Positions 1-10,149 of a stretch of 64,000 bases of DNA are shown in pieces. The notes under the pieces are model-generated. The model was not told where the DNA came from, did no database searches, and worked only from the letters and a program-made list of their open reading frames with translations. The DNA lies in the NCBI RefSeq assembly GCF_003993775.1, contig NZ_RJRZ01000011.1:62001-126000 (forward strand), given 5' to 3'. The position numbers were made by a program, and so were the translations under genes. Origin of the DNA: Frigidibacter oleivorans (GTDB lineage Bacteria > Pseudomonadota > Alphaproteobacteria > Rhodobacterales > Rhodobacteraceae). Each line of letters starts with the position of its first letter. Position 1 is the stretch's first letter.

Positions 1-667
1 CGAGGCTGCCGCCCCGGACCCGCGCGATCAGCGCCGAGGGTCCGTCCGCCCCCTGCAGGTCCTGCGCCTGCGCCACCACGAAGGGCAGCGTCCGCCGGTC
101 GGAGAAGTCATGGATCGCGCGGGCGATCAGCGACTTGCCCGTGCCGCTCTCGCCCGAGATCAGCACCGCGAGGTCGGTGTTCATCACCCGCGCCACCAGC
201 CGGTACAAGGCCTGCATCGCCGGGGTGCGTCCGACCAGCGGCAGGTCGCTGCCCGGCTCGGTCCGCGTCACCTCGGCCACCGGTTTCGGCGGGGCGGCGC
301 GGCGCTTCTGTTCCAGCGCCCGCGCCGCGCGCTTCATCAGGTCCGGCAGGTCGAAGGGCTTGGGCAGGTAGTCATAGGCCTCGGCCTCGGCGGCCTGGAT
401 CGCGGTCATGATCGTGTTCTGGGCCGAGATCACGATCACCGGCAGGCCGGGCCGCTCCTTGCCGATGCGGGGCAGCGCCTCCAGCCCGTTGCCATCGGGC
501 ATGATCACGTCCGAGATGACGAGATCGCCCTTCCCCTCCTCGACCCACCGCATCAGCGTCGTCAGCGACGAGGTCGCATGAACCTTGCAGCCCGCGCGGG
601 TCAGGGCCTGCGTCAGCACGGTGCGGATCGTGCGGTCGTCGTCAGCGACAAGAACGGTGCCGTCCAT
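1..667 (-). CDS. ntrC: Nitrogen regulation response regulator NtrC (N-terminal part, cut by window edge)
   Basis: Response regulator partner of NtrB in nitrogen control. The 222 visible residues hold a receiver domain (acidic pocket DDD at 9-11, phospho-acceptor Asp in the [10 protein letters not shown] segment, Lys in the LPKPF segment) and the start of an AAA+ domain with Walker A GESGTGKS. After Walker A the protein goes almost directly to an RGGSL segment, about 16 residues sooner than in enteric NtrC; the ELFGHEKGAFTGA stretch that contacts sigma-54 is absent. This is known for the sigma-70-dependent NtrC of Rhodobacter capsulatus. It starts 5 bases after the ntrB stop, so it belongs to the dusB-ntrB-ntrC operon. 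The C-terminal HTH lies outside the window. Confidence 0.93.
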   Translation of the reverse strand, partial: MDGTVLVADDDRTIRTVLTQALTRAGCKVHATSSLTTLMRWVEEGKGDLVISDVIMPDGNGLEALPRIGKERPGLPVIVISAQNTIMTAIQAAEAEAYDYLPKPFDLPDLMKRAARALEQKRRAAPPKPVAEVTRTEPGSDLPLVGRTPAMQALYRLVARVMNTDLAVLISGESGTGKSLIARAIHDFSDRRTLPFVVAQAQDLQGADGPSALIARVRGGSL

Positions 668-672
668 CGGGT

Positions 673-1782
673 CTACTCCTGCGGGGTCGTCGCCGCATCG
701 GCGCCCTTGGGCGCGATGGGCAGGGAAATGCGGAACACGGTGCGGCCGGGCACGCTGTCGACGCTGATCCAGCCACCATGGTCGCCGATGATCTTCGACA
801 CCAGCGCGAGGCCCAGACCCGTGCCGTTCTCGCGGCCCGAGACGAAGGGCTCGAAGATGTCCTGCGCGATGTCGGGCGGAATGCCGCGGCCGTCGTCGAT
901 GATCTCGACCTGCAGCGGCAGGCTGCGCCCGGTTCCGTCGCGGCGCCGCAGCCGCAGCGACAGGTCATAGAAGGTGCGGATGCGGATCGTCCCCGGCTCG
1001 CCGCGCGAGGCCTCGGCGGCGTTCTTCAGCAGGTTGAGGAAGACCTGCAGCAGCTGGTCCATGTCGCCCATGGTCGAGGGCAGCGAGGGATCGTATTCCT
1101 CGAGGATCTGCATATGGGCGGCAAAGCCCACCAGCGACGAGCGCCGCGCGCGGTCCAGCACGTCGTGGATGTTGACCGGGCGCAGTTCCGGCGGGCGCAG
1201 GTTGCCGAACTGTTCGACCTGTTCCAGCAGCTTCACGATGCGCCGGGTTTCCTCGACGATCAGGTCGGTCAGTTCGCGATCCTCGGCCGACAGCGACATG
1301 GACAGCAGTTGCGCCGCCCCGGCGATGCCGGCCAGCGGGTTCTTGATCTCATGCGCCAGCATCTCGGCCATGCCGATCGCCGATTTCGCCGCCGACTGCA
1401 CCACCTGCGCCCGGCCCAGCCGGTCGGCCAGCTCGCGCGGCGCAAAGGTCACCAGCAGCGTGGCATTGGCGTCGTTCAGGGGCGCGATCTGCATGTTGCA
1501 CAGGACCGGCGGCCGGTCACCGGTGCCCACGTCCACATCGTTGACGAACAGCGCCGACTGGTTGCCGCGCACCCGGGCCAGCACCTCTTCCATCGGGGCG
1601 TCGATGGCCAGGCGGTCGTTCAGCGGCGCGCCCGCCAAGGTGCGGGACGAGGCGTTGAGGAAATCCTCCGCCGCCGGATTGGCCGCGACCAGCCGGTCCT
1701 CGATATCCACGAGGATCGCGGGCAAGGGCAGCGCGTTCCAGATCGTCCCGGGCAGCGGCAGGCGTTCGGTGACCTTCTTCAT
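673..1782 (-). CDS. ntrB: Nitrogen sensor histidine kinase NtrB
   Basis: Cytoplasmic histidine kinase/phosphatase that phosphorylates NtrC and is normally controlled by PII. The 369 residues contain an N-terminal PAS domain (about 10-115), a HisKA segment with the phospho-acceptor His144 in [10 protein letters not shown], and an HATPase domain with DDGRGIP (G1) and GTGLGL (G2) boxes. No membrane segment is seen. The ATG overlaps the dusB stop in an ATGA junction, which fixes the start; a longer frame upstream is only dusB read in another frame. Length and domain order fit the family. Confidence 0.95.
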   Translation of the reverse strand: MKKVTERLPLPGTIWNALPLPAILVDIEDRLVAANPAAEDFLNASSRTLAGAPLNDRLAIDAPMEEVLARVRGNQSALFVNDVDVGTGDRPPVLCNMQIAPLNDANATLLVTFAPRELADRLGRAQVVQSAAKSAIGMAEMLAHEIKNPLAGIAGAAQLLSMSLSAEDRELTDLIVEETRRIVKLLEQVEQFGNLRPPELRPVNIHDVLDRARRSSLVGFAAHMQILEEYDPSLPSTMGDMDQLLQVFLNLLKNAAEASRGEPGTIRIRTFYDLSLRLRRRDGTGRSLPLQVEIIDDGRGIPPDIAQDIFEPFVSGRENGTGLGLALVSKIIGDHGGWISVDSVPGRTVFRISLPIAPKGADAATTPQE

Positions 1783-2825
1783 GCGGCCTCCGCCTCGGCG
1801 GCGCCGGCGGAACGGGCCGCCTCGCGGGCGGCGGCCTCGCTGGCGCGGTCGGTCTCGGCCAGACCCGCCCGCAGCAGCGCCAGCACCGCCGCCGGGCTGT
1901 CGACCGCCATCAGCCCGCGGCGCAGCGCCGGGTCGGCCCCCGCCGCAGCGCAATACCAGCCGAGGTGCTTGCGGGCGATGCGCAGGCCCAGGTCCCGGCC
2001 ATAGAAGTCCAGCATCGCCTCGTAATGCGCCGCCACCAGATCCGCACGGGCGGCGCCGTAGGGCACCGCCGGCGCGGGCGTGCCATGCAGGACATGGGCG
2101 ATCTCCGCCAGCCGCCAGGGCGCGCCCTGCGCCCCGCGCCCGACCATCACCCCCGCCGCGCCCGAGGCCGCGCGCGCCGCCCGGGCCGAGGCGGCATCGA
2201 CCACATCGCCATTGGCGATCACCGGCACCGTCACCGCCCGCACCACAGGGGCGATGGCGGACCAGTCGGCGCGGCCGGTGTAGAACTGCATTCGGGTGCG
2301 TCCGTGCACCGTGACCATCCGCACCCCCGCGCCTTCCGCCCGGCGGGCCAGATCGGCGGCGTTCAGGCAATCGCCGTCCCAGCCGAGCCGCATCTTCAGC
2401 GTCACCGGCACGTCGACCGCGCCCGTCACCGCCTCGATCAGCCGCAACGCATGGTCGAGGTCGCGCATCAGCGCCGATCCCGACAGCCCGCCCGTGACCT
2501 TCTTCGCCGGGCAGCCCATGTTGATGTCGATGATCGGCGCGCCCAGATCGGCCACGATCCGCGCCGCCTCGGCCATCGGTTCCGCCTCGCGCCCGGCCAG
2601 CTGGACCGAGGTGACGGGCCCCGCCCCCAGCCCCAGATCGACCCGCGCCTTGGCCCGGACCGAGGGCCGCGCCGTCACCATCTCGCCCGATGCCACCATT
2701 TCCGACACCAGCAGGCCCGCGCCGAACCCGGCGACGGTGCGGCGGAAGGGAAGGTCGGTGATGCCGGCCATGGGCGCCAGCAGCACCGGCGGGTCCAGCT
2801 GAAGACCTGCTAGCTGAATGGACAA
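1779..2825 (-). CDS. dusB: tRNA-dihydrouridine synthase DusB (NifR3 family)
   Basis: FMN- and NADPH-dependent reduction of uridines in tRNA. The 348 residues show the TIM-barrel opening LLAPMAGITDLPFR, the substrate loop with catalytic Cys105 in INMGCPAKKV, and the VHGRTR and GDV segments that bind phosphate of FMN. The start is TTG, preceded by AAGGA at 8 bases; no ATG fits the family N-terminus. First gene of a dusB-ntrB-ntrC operon, the nifR3-ntrBC arrangement known from Rhodobacter and rhizobia. The extreme C-terminus is Ala/Glu rich and probably unstructured. Confidence 0.94.
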   Translation of the reverse strand: MSIQLAGLQLDPPVLLAPMAGITDLPFRRTVAGFGAGLLVSEMVASGEMVTARPSVRAKARVDLGLGAGPVTSVQLAGREAEPMAEAARIVADLGAPIIDINMGCPAKKVTGGLSGSALMRDLDHALRLIEAVTGAVDVPVTLKMRLGWDGDCLNAADLARRAEGAGVRMVTVHGRTRMQFYTGRADWSAIAPVVRAVTVPVIANGDVVDAASARAARAASGAAGVMVGRGAQGAPWRLAEIAHVLHGTPAPAVPYGAARADLVAAHYEAMLDFYGRDLGLRIARKHLGWYCAAAGADPALRRGLMAVDSPAAVLALLRAGLAETDRASEAAAREAARSAGAAEAEAA

Positions 2826-2895
2826 GTGCCTAATCCTTAAGCGGTTGGCTTCGGGCTACGCCCTTGCCGGGGGAATCGCAACGCATGCCCGGCGG

Positions 2896-2924
2896 AAATA
2901 CCGGCAGAAACACGGGTTGCACAA
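2896..2924 (-). promoter_or_regulatory. Possible sigma-70 promoter for dusB-ntrBC
   Basis: On the minus strand TTGTGC (2924-2919), 17 bases, then GTATTT (2901-2896), lying in the only AT-rich patch of the 220-bp divergent gap between dusB and ispDF. Position (about 65 bases before the TTG start) is sensible. The match to consensus is weak. Confidence 0.35.
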
Positions 2925-3045
2925 TATTTGAGCGCCACTGCCGCAGATTGAACCGCCGCGCGCAGGGATGGCGGCATCCCTCGCCTTGCCGAAGCCCTGC
3001 GCGACGGCTATGCCCCGGCTGATCCCGCAGGACAGGTGACGCCGC

Positions 3046-4194
3046 ATGACCACCGCCGCCATCATCGTTGCCGCCGGGCGCGGAACCCGGGCCGGGGGCG
3101 AAATCCCGAAGCAGTGGCAGACACTTGGCGACCGGCCGGTGCTGGCCCATGCGGTCGCGGCCTTCGCGGGCCGGGTGGACCGGATCGTGGTCGTCGTGCA
3201 TCCCGACGACATGGGCCGCGCGGCGCTGCTGCTGGGGGGCCGGGTGACGCTGACCACCGGCGGCGCGACCCGCGCCGCCAGCACCCGCGCGGCGCTGGAC
3301 CTGCTCGACGGCGCGGGGGTGACCCGCGTGCTGATCCATGACGGGGCACGGCCCCTCGTCTCGCCGGACCTGATCGGGCGGGTTCTGGCGGCGCTCGACA
3401 CCTGCCCCGGCGCCGCGCCCGCGCTGGCGGTGACCGATGCGCTGTGGACCGGCGCCGGGGGCCGCGTCACCGGCACCCGCGACCGCGCGGGGCTGTGGCG
3501 GGCGCAGACGCCGCAGGGATTCCGCTTCGACGCCATCCTCGCCGCGCATCGTGACGGACCCGCCGAGGCCGCCGACGACGTGGAACTCGCCCGCGCCGCC
3601 GGGCTTGACGTGGCCATCGTCGAGGGCGAGGAGGACAATCTGAAGATCACCTGGCCCGGCGACCTCGCCCGCGCCGGGGCGATCCTGGCGCGACGGTTGA
3701 CGGGGAGGACGGCGATGGACGTGCGGATGGGCAACGGCTTCGACGTGCATGCCTTCTGCGAAGGCGATCACGTCATGCTGTGCGGGGTCCGGGTGCCGCA
3801 TGGCCGCGGCCTGCTGGGCCATTCCGACGCCGATGTCGGCATGCATGCCCTGACCGATGCGATCTACGGCGCGCTGGCCGAGGGCGATATCGGCCGCCAC
3901 TTCCCGCCCTCGGACCCGCAATGGAAGGGCGCGGCCAGCGAGATCTTCCTGTCCCATGCAGCGAGGCTTGCCCGGGCGCGCGGCTATGCCATCTCGTCGG
4001 TGGATGTGACGCTGATCTGCGAACGGCCGAAGGTGGGACCCCATGCCGCAGCGATGCAGGCCGAACTCGCCCGCATCATCGGCATCGCGGCCGACCGGGT
4101 GTCGGTCAAGGCCACCACGTCGGAACGCCTGGGCTTCACGGGGCGCGAGGAAGGCATCGCCGCGCTGGCGACCGCCACGCTGCTGCAGGGATAG
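3046..4194 (+). CDS. ispDF: Bifunctional IspD/IspF (MEP pathway)
   Basis: Fusion of 2-C-methyl-D-erythritol 4-phosphate cytidylyltransferase and 2-C-methyl-D-erythritol 2,4-cyclodiphosphate synthase, two non-consecutive steps of isoprenoid precursor synthesis. Residues 1-220 are IspD (nucleotide loop [12 protein letters not shown], then [18 protein letters not shown]). IspF starts near residue 224 ([10 protein letters not shown], metal ligands Asp and His; [30 protein letters not shown]). The fusion is usual in alphaproteobacteria. AGGTGA lies 6 bases before the ATG. pgpA follows after 6 bases. Confidence 0.97.
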   Translation: MTTAAIIVAAGRGTRAGGEIPKQWQTLGDRPVLAHAVAAFAGRVDRIVVVVHPDDMGRAALLLGGRVTLTTGGATRAASTRAALDLLDGAGVTRVLIHDGARPLVSPDLIGRVLAALDTCPGAAPALAVTDALWTGAGGRVTGTRDRAGLWRAQTPQGFRFDAILAAHRDGPAEAADDVELARAAGLDVAIVEGEEDNLKITWPGDLARAGAILARRLTGRTAMDVRMGNGFDVHAFCEGDHVMLCGVRVPHGRGLLGHSDADVGMHALTDAIYGALAEGDIGRHFPPSDPQWKGAASEIFLSHAARLARARGYAISSVDVTLICERPKVGPHAAAMQAELARIIGIAADRVSVKATTSERLGFTGREEGIAALATATLLQG

Positions 4195-4200
4195 GACGGA

Positions 4201-4764
4201 ATGGAACGCGAGACGCTGGCCGAACGGCTGAACCCGGACCCGCCGAAGAAGCTGCGCCGCGGCCCCTGGACCCTGCCGCTGGCGGTGGCGACGGTGGGCG
4301 GCATCGGCTATCTGCGCCCTGCCCCCGGCACATGGGCGGCGGCGGCGGCCATCGGCGCGGGGATCGCGCTGCACGGGATCGGGCATTTCCCGCTGCTGCT
4401 GGCGGCGGCGGTCGTCGCGGCCTTTGCCGGGTTCTGGGCCTGCGGGCGGGTGCTGCGCGACCGTCCGGGCGAGGACCCGGCCGAGGTGGTGATCGACGAG
4501 GTGGCCGGACAATGGCTGGCGCTGTGCTTCCCCTCGGCCGGGTTCTGGCTGATGGGGTTGGACAGCTGGCACTTCCCCTATCCGGGCTGGGTCGCGGCCT
4601 TCCTGTTCTTCCGCCTCTTCGACATCTGGAAACCCGGGCCCATCGGCCGTGCCGACCGGCGCAACGACGGCGCGGGGATCATGCTCGACGATCTGCTGGC
4701 GGGCCTCTTCGCCGGGGTGGCGACGATGGTGGCCGCCGGCATCGCCCACGGGCTGTTCATGTGA
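4201..4764 (+). CDS. pgpA: Phosphatidylglycerophosphatase A
   Basis: Membrane enzyme that removes phosphate from phosphatidylglycerophosphate to give phosphatidylglycerol. The 187 residues carry the family motifs PAPGTWA (about 40-47), EVVIDEVAGQW (acidic metal-binding segment) and FFRLFDIWKPGPI, with several hydrophobic segments. It is read six bases after ispDF and ten bases before the CinA-type gene, so all three are likely cotranscribed. Confidence 0.94.
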   Translation: MERETLAERLNPDPPKKLRRGPWTLPLAVATVGGIGYLRPAPGTWAAAAAIGAGIALHGIGHFPLLLAAAVVAAFAGFWACGRVLRDRPGEDPAEVVIDEVAGQWLALCFPSAGFWLMGLDSWHFPYPGWVAAFLFFRLFDIWKPGPIGRADRRNDGAGIMLDDLLAGLFAGVATMVAAGIAHGLFM

Positions 4765-4774
4765 GGGCCGGACG

Positions 4775-5257
4775 ATGACCCCCCTCGCCCCGCGCCTGCT
4801 GGAGGCCGCCCGCGCCCGGGGCGCGACGATCGCCACCGCCGAAAGCTGCACCGGCGGCATGGTGGCCGCGGCGATCACCGATGTGGCGGGATCGTCCGAT
4901 GTGTTCGACCGGGGCTTCGTCACCTATTCCAACGCGGCGAAACGGGCGATGCTGGGGGTGCGGGCCGAAACGCTCGACGCCCATGGCGCGGTGTCGGAAC
5001 CGGTCGCGCGCGAGATGGCCGAGGGCGCGCTGGCGCGATCGGACGCGGCGCTGGCGGTCAGCACGACGGGGATCGCCGGGCCGGGCGGCAGCGCGCACAA
5101 ACCCGAGGGCAGGGTCTGCTTTGCCCTGGCCCGCCGGGACGGGCCCACGGCGACGGAGACGGTGGAATTCGGCGCGCTCGGCCGCGACGCGGTGCGCCGC
5201 GCCAGCGTCGACCATGCGCTGCGGCTGCTGATCGGGGCGCTGCAGCCGCCCGCCTAG
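4775..5257 (+). CDS. pncC: CinA C-terminal family protein, likely nicotinamide-nucleotide amidase
   Basis: Stand-alone CinA C-terminal domain (160 residues), which in characterised members deamidates NMN to NaMN for NAD salvage. Family motifs seen: TAESCTGG near residue 20 with the likely nucleophile Ser, the SNAAKRAMLGV segment, and STTGIAGPGG. The ATG lies ten bases after the pgpA stop; an in-frame extension upstream is inside pgpA and was dropped. The stop codon shares a CTAG with the stop of the convergent CorC-type gene. Confidence 0.9.
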   Translation: MTPLAPRLLEAARARGATIATAESCTGGMVAAAITDVAGSSDVFDRGFVTYSNAAKRAMLGVRAETLDAHGAVSEPVAREMAEGALARSDAALAVSTTGIAGPGGSAHKPEGRVCFALARRDGPTATETVEFGALGRDAVRRASVDHALRLLIGALQPPA

Positions 5258-6549
5258 GCCTCGACCGGGCGGATGCGCAGCTTGGTCACGCGGTTGTTCT
5301 TGCGCGCCACCACCTCGAAGCGGAAGCCGTGGAAGGTGAAGACTTGCCCCTGCGTCGGGATCGTCTCGGCCTCGTGGATCACCAGACCGGCGACGGTATT
5401 GGCCTCGTCATCCGGCAGGTGCCAATCCTGCGCCCGGTTCAGGTCGCGGATCGTCACCGACCCGTCCACCAGCCAGTCGCCCTCGGGCGTCTTCTTGATC
5501 GCCTCGGCCTCGGCGGGGTCGAATTCGTCGGCGATCTCGCCCACGATCTCCTCGATGATGTCTTCCAGCGTGATCAGCCCGCGCAGGTCGCCGTATTCGT
5601 CCACCACCAGCGCGAAATGCGTCCGCCGCTTGAGGAATTCGCGCATCTGTTCGTCCAGCGGCGTGGTTTCCGGCACGAAATAGGCCGGCATCGCCACCGA
5701 CAGCACGTCGAGCTCGCTCAGCTTCGCGCGGCCGTCCGGCCCGGTCGCGGCATTGCGTTCGACCGCGCGCAGCAGGTCCTTGGAATGCAGGATGCCGAGG
5801 ATGTTCTCGCGCTCCGTCCGGTAGATCGGCAGGCGGGTATGCGACGAGGCCAGCACCGCCTTCACGATCTCGCGCGGGTCGAGTTCCGCGTCGATCATCT
5901 CGATCTGGCCGCGCGGCAACATGATCTCCTCGACCGTGCGGTCGGCCAGGTCGAGCGCCCCCAGCAGACGGTCGCGGTCTTCCTTTTCGACCGTGCCCTC
6001 CTGATGGCCGAGCGCCAGCGCGCCGAGGATCTCGTCGCGGACCGAGAACATCGCCGCGCGCGGATCGGTGCGCACGCCCACCAGCCACAGCAGGCCGCGC
6101 ACCAGCGTGCGGACCACGGAGACCACCGGCGACAGCACCAGCACCAGCACCCGCACCGGGGGGGCCACCCGGGCGGCGGCGGCCTCGGAATTGGTGATGG
6201 CATAGGTCTTGGGCATCACCTCGGAAAAGACCAGCACCAGCGCCGTCATCACCAGCGTCGCCAACGCCACGCCCGACTGGCCGAACAGCCGGGTCAGCAG
6301 CGCCGTCGCCAGCGAGGCGGACAGGATGTTGACCACGTTGTTGCCAAGCAGCAGCGCGCCGATCAGCCGTTCGCTGTCCTCGGTGATCCGCAACGCCACG
6401 GCCGCGCCGCGGTCGCCGCGTTCGGCCCGCCCGTGCAGCTTGGCGCGCGAGGCGGCGGTGAGGGCGGTTTCGGAACCGGAGAAGAAGGCGGATAGCGCCA
6501 GAAGCACGAGGATGGCGGCGGCGGTCAGCCAGAAGGTGAGGTCTAACAT
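5254..6549 (-). CDS. Hemolysin-family/CorC-type membrane protein (DUF21-CBS-CBS-CorC)
   Basis: 431-residue inner-membrane protein linked in the family to divalent cation (Mg/Co) handling. An N-terminal DUF21/CNNM membrane domain (about 1-190; [11 protein letters not shown] motif, then hydrophobic segments) is followed by two CBS domains (about 205-335, with LPIYRT and [23 protein letters not shown]-type segments) and a C-terminal CorC_HlyC transporter-associated domain. The name hemolysin is historical; toxin activity is not implied. Which ion it handles cannot be read from sequence. Confidence 0.9.
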   Translation of the reverse strand: MLDLTFWLTAAAILVLLALSAFFSGSETALTAASRAKLHGRAERGDRGAAVALRITEDSERLIGALLLGNNVVNILSASLATALLTRLFGQSGVALATLVMTALVLVFSEVMPKTYAITNSEAAAARVAPPVRVLVLVLSPVVSVVRTLVRGLLWLVGVRTDPRAAMFSVRDEILGALALGHQEGTVEKEDRDRLLGALDLADRTVEEIMLPRGQIEMIDAELDPREIVKAVLASSHTRLPIYRTERENILGILHSKDLLRAVERNAATGPDGRAKLSELDVLSVAMPAYFVPETTPLDEQMREFLKRRTHFALVVDEYGDLRGLITLEDIIEEIVGEIADEFDPAEAEAIKKTPEGDWLVDGSVTIRDLNRAQDWHLPDDEANTVAGLVIHEAETIPTQGQVFTFHGFRFEVVARKNNRVTKLRIRPVEA

Positions 6550-6692
6550 CTCTCGCAGGTCATGGGAGGGCCGGCGGCGGCCTCCGGTCCGTTATGACGG
6601 TCGGCGCGCGCCCCTGCAAGGGCGCATCCCCGGCACCGGGGGGCCGCCGGCCCGCCGTCGCGCGGCCCTCCGCCGGCCCGATTCTGCCGCGG

Positions 6693-6721
6693 TTGCGAAT
6701 GTTCACCTTTCGTTTACTATT
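6693..6721 (+). promoter_or_regulatory. uvrA promoter with embedded LexA-type box
   Basis: TTGCGA (6693-6698), a 17-base spacer and ACTATT (6716-6721) form a sigma-70-like promoter about 60 bases before uvrA. Inside the spacer lies GTTC-ACCTTTC-GTTT (6701-6715), one mismatch from the alphaproteobacterial LexA box GTTC-N7-GTTC. The stretch is strikingly AT-rich against its surroundings. A repressor bound here would block RNA polymerase. Confidence 0.6.
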
Positions 6722-6779
6722 CCGGCTTGGAGACTCGGGCGGCCTGCCCTATCTCTTGCCAGTCGAAAGCGGGGGCATC

Positions 6780-9653
6780 ATGGCCGAACAGAAGTTCATC
6801 GAGGTGCGCGGCGCACGCGAACACAACCTCAAGGGCGTCGATGTCGACATTCCCCGGGACAGTTTCACCGTGATTACCGGCCTGTCGGGGTCGGGCAAGT
6901 CCTCGCTGGCCTTCGACACGATCTATGCGGAAGGCCAGCGCCGCTATGTCGAATCGCTGTCGGCCTATGCCCGGCAGTTCCTCGACATGATGGGCAAGCC
7001 GGACGTGGACCATATCTCGGGCCTGTCCCCTGCCATCTCGATCGAGCAGAAGACCACGTCGAAGAACCCGCGTTCGACCGTGGGCACCGTGACCGAGATC
7101 TACGACTATCTGCGCCTGCTCTATGCGCGGGCCGGTACGCCCTATAGCCCCGCGACCGGCCTGCCGATCACCGCGATGCAGGTGCAGGACATGGTGGATG
7201 CGGTCATGGCCCTGCCCGAGGGCAGCCGCGCCTATCTGCTGGCCCCGATCGTGCGCGACCGCAAGGGCGAATACCGCAAGGAGATCGCCGAGCTGCGCAA
7301 GCAGGGCTTCCAGCGGCTGAAGGTCGACGGCAATTTCCACGAGATCGACGAGGTGCCGGCGCTGGACAAGAAGTTCCGCCATGACATCGACGTGGTGGTG
7401 GACCGGATCGTGGTGCGCGAGGGGCTGGAAACGCGGCTGGCCGACAGCCTGCGCACCGCGCTGGACCTTGCCGACGGCATCGCGGTGCTGGAAATGGCCG
7501 CCCCCGCCGAGCCGCCCGAAGGCTTCGTGCCCGAGCGGATCACCTTTTCCGAGAATTTCGCCTGCCCGGTCTCGGGCTTCACCATCCCGGAAATCGAGCC
7601 GCGGCTGTTTTCCTTCAACGCGCCCTTCGGCGCCTGCCCGGTCTGCGACGGGCTGGGGATGGAGCTGTTCTTCGACGAACGGCTGATCGTGCCCGACGTG
7701 ACGCTGAGCCTGGCGCAGGGCGCACTGGCCCCCTGGGCGAAGTCGAAAAGCCCCTACCAGACCCAGACCATCGACGCGCTGGCCAAGTTCTATGGCTTCG
7801 ACAAGCGCAAGCCGTGGAAGGACCTGCCCGAAGCGGTGCACAAGCTGCTGCTGCACGGATCGGGCGGCGAGGAGATCCCCTTCCGCTTCGACGAGGGTGG
7901 CCGGGTCTATTCCGTCACCCGCAGCTTCGAGGGGATCATCCCCAACATGGAGCGGCGCTATCGCGAGACCGACAGCGCCTGGTCGCGCGAGGAAATGGAA
8001 CGCTGGCAGAACAACCGCCCCTGCCATGCCTGCGGCGGCTACCGGCTGAAGCCCGAGGCCCTGGCGGTGAAGATCGCGGGCCTGCATGTGGGCCAGGTCG
8101 TCGAGATGTCGATCAAGGAGGCCTTCGCCTGGGTCGAGACGGTGCCCGCCGCGCTGAGCGCCCAGAAGAACGAGATCGCCCGCGCGATCCTGAAGGAGGT
8201 GCGCGAACGGCTGGGCTTCCTCGTCAATGTCGGGCTCGACTACCTGACGCTGTCTCGCGCGGCGGGCACGCTGTCGGGCGGCGAAAGCCAGCGCATCCGG
8301 CTGGCCAGCCAGATCGGCTCGGGCCTGACCGGGGTTCTCTATGTGCTCGACGAACCGTCCATCGGCCTGCACCAGCGCGACAACGACCGGCTGCTGACCA
8401 CGCTGAAGAACCTGCGCGACCAGGGCAACACCGTGCTGGTGGTGGAACATGACGAGGATGCGATCCGCCATGCGGATTACGTGTTCGACATGGGGCCAGG
8501 CGCGGGGGTGCATGGCGGCGCGGTGGTGGCGCATGGCACGCCCGCAGCCATTGCCGCCGACCCGGCCAGCCTGACCGGCCAGTACCTGTCGGGCCATCGC
8601 GAGATCGCGGTGCCCGCGACGCGGCGCAAGGGCAACGGCAAGAAGCTGGTGGTGGAACGCGCGACCGGCAACAACCTGAAGGCGGTGACCGCCGAATTCC
8701 CGCTGGGCCGCTTCGTCTGCGTCACTGGCGTGTCCGGCGGCGGCAAGTCCACCCTGACCATCGAGACGCTCTACAAGACCGCGGCGCTGCGGCTGAACGG
8801 CGCGCGGGAGACGCCCGCCCCCTGCGACACGATCCGCGGCTTCGAGCATCTGGACAAGGTGATTGACATCGACCAGCGCCCGATCGGCCGCACCCCGCGG
8901 TCGAACCCCGCCACCTATACCGGCGCCTTCGGACCGATCCGCGACTGGTTCGCGGGCCTGCCCGAGTCACAGGCGCGGGGCTACAAGCCCGGTCGGTTCA
9001 GCTTCAACGTCAAGGGCGGGCGCTGCGAGGCCTGCCAGGGCGATGGCGTGATCAAGATCGAGATGCATTTCCTGCCCGACGTCTATGTCGAATGCGAGAC
9101 TTGCAAGGGCAAGCGCTATAACCGTGAGACGCTGGAAATCAAGTTCAAGAACAAGAGCATATCCGACGTTCTTGACATGACGGTCGAGGATGCGCAGGGC
9201 TTCTTCGCCGCCGTGCCCGCGATCCGGGAAAAGATGGATGCGCTGGTGCAGGTGGGGCTGGGCTATATCAAGGTCGGCCAGCAGGCGACGACGCTGTCGG
9301 GCGGCGAGGCGCAGCGGGTGAAGCTGTCGAAGGAGCTCAGCCGCAGGTCCACGGGCCGCACGCTCTATATCCTCGACGAACCGACGACCGGCCTGCATTT
9401 CGAGGATGTGCGCAAACTTCTTGAAGTGCTGCATGAACTGGTCGAGCAGGGCAACACCGTCGTGGTGATCGAGCACAACCTCGATGTCATCAAGACCGCC
9501 GACTGGATCATCGACATCGGCCCCGAGGGCGGCGACGGCGGCGGCGAGATCGTCGCCACCGGCACCCCGGAACAGGTGGCCGAGGCCGAGCGCAGCCATA
9601 CCGGGCGCTACCTCAAGCCGATGCTGAAGCCGCGCCGGGTGGCGGCGGAATAG
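6780..9653 (+). CDS. uvrA: UvrABC system protein A (excinuclease ATPase)
   Basis: Damage-recognition ATPase of nucleotide excision repair, working as a dimer with UvrB. The 957 residues match the usual length. Two ABC ATPase halves are visible: first Walker [13 protein letters not shown] near residue 35 and signature [12 protein letters not shown]; second Walker [13 protein letters not shown] and signature [12 protein letters not shown], each with LYVLDEPS or LYILDEPT Walker B. Zinc-binding CxxC pairs occur ([26 protein letters not shown]). The start at [17 protein letters not shown] fits the family; an upstream in-frame extension crosses the promoter and was dropped. Confidence 0.97.
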   Translation: MAEQKFIEVRGAREHNLKGVDVDIPRDSFTVITGLSGSGKSSLAFDTIYAEGQRRYVESLSAYARQFLDMMGKPDVDHISGLSPAISIEQKTTSKNPRSTVGTVTEIYDYLRLLYARAGTPYSPATGLPITAMQVQDMVDAVMALPEGSRAYLLAPIVRDRKGEYRKEIAELRKQGFQRLKVDGNFHEIDEVPALDKKFRHDIDVVVDRIVVREGLETRLADSLRTALDLADGIAVLEMAAPAEPPEGFVPERITFSENFACPVSGFTIPEIEPRLFSFNAPFGACPVCDGLGMELFFDERLIVPDVTLSLAQGALAPWAKSKSPYQTQTIDALAKFYGFDKRKPWKDLPEAVHKLLLHGSGGEEIPFRFDEGGRVYSVTRSFEGIIPNMERRYRETDSAWSREEMERWQNNRPCHACGGYRLKPEALAVKIAGLHVGQVVEMSIKEAFAWVETVPAALSAQKNEIARAILKEVRERLGFLVNVGLDYLTLSRAAGTLSGGESQRIRLASQIGSGLTGVLYVLDEPSIGLHQRDNDRLLTTLKNLRDQGNTVLVVEHDEDAIRHADYVFDMGPGAGVHGGAVVAHGTPAAIAADPASLTGQYLSGHREIAVPATRRKGNGKKLVVERATGNNLKAVTAEFPLGRFVCVTGVSGGGKSTLTIETLYKTAALRLNGARETPAPCDTIRGFEHLDKVIDIDQRPIGRTPRSNPATYTGAFGPIRDWFAGLPESQARGYKPGRFSFNVKGGRCEACQGDGVIKIEMHFLPDVYVECETCKGKRYNRETLEIKFKNKSISDVLDMTVEDAQGFFAAVPAIREKMDALVQVGLGYIKVGQQATTLSGGEAQRVKLSKELSRRSTGRTLYILDEPTTGLHFEDVRKLLEVLHELVEQGNTVVVIEHNLDVIKTADWIIDIGPEGGDGGGEIVATGTPEQVAEAERSHTGRYLKPMLKPRRVAAE

Positions 9654-9654
9654 C

Positions 9655-10056
9655 TCAGTCCAGCAGCGCGAGCCCGGTCACGTCCATGACTTCCAGCACC
9701 GCGTGGGTTTCGGCATCCACGCGGTAGGTCACGCCCTCGGCGCGGTAATAGCGCCAGTTGCCGGTGACCGCCGGCAGGCCATAGCGCGGCGGGTCGATCA
9801 GCATGTTGTGGTCATAGATCGGGAAGGTGTCGCCCACGGCGAAATCGCTGCCCGGGGCCGGCGCGGCGGTGGGGGTGACGCGGATATGCTTGGCGCCGGT
9901 CGGACCGATCGAGGTCTCATGCAGCGCCAGCACGCAGGGGGCGGTGCCGTCGATGGCGGTGATGGTGCGGGTGCAATGGTCGGCGCTGGCGGCGACGGGC
10001 AGCAGTCCGGGCGTCAGGCACAGGCCGGCCAGGGCCAGGGAACGGGCGAGCGTCAT
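9655..10056 (-). CDS. Small secreted protein, possibly RcnB-like
   Basis: A 133-residue protein with a signal peptide (MTLARSLALAGLCLTPGLLP, cleavage near ASA-DHC), then two cysteines (in DHCTRTI and APCVLAL) that could form a disulphide. The C-terminal part (GDTFPIYDHNMLIDPPRYGL, then WRYYRAEGVTYRVDAETHAVLEVM) resembles the RcnB fold seen in small periplasmic proteins, but the match is loose. AGGA lies 8 bases before the ATG chosen; an ATG three codons upstream is possible. It converges on uvrA with one base between stops. Function unknown. Confidence 0.6.
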   Translation of the reverse strand: MTLARSLALAGLCLTPGLLPVAASADHCTRTITAIDGTAPCVLALHETSIGPTGAKHIRVTPTAAPAPGSDFAVGDTFPIYDHNMLIDPPRYGLPAVTGNWRYYRAEGVTYRVDAETHAVLEVMDVTGLALLD

Positions 10057-10149
10057 GGCTAACATCCTGTCACGGAAGGGTGAATTGCCGTGACAACGAC
10101 CGTGCGCGGCTTTGGTTCCGCCCCGGTCGCCTTTCCGCACTCCGCCGTC

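Noticed and set aside
2830-4923. 697-residue minus-strand open frame opposite ispDF and pgpA
   Set aside because: High-GC antisense frame rich in Arg, Gln, His and Pro with no motif; the plus strand carries clear genes.
5254-6549. Hemolysin as a toxin gene
   Set aside because: DUF21-CBS-CorC architecture is that of ion-handling membrane proteins; the name is historical.
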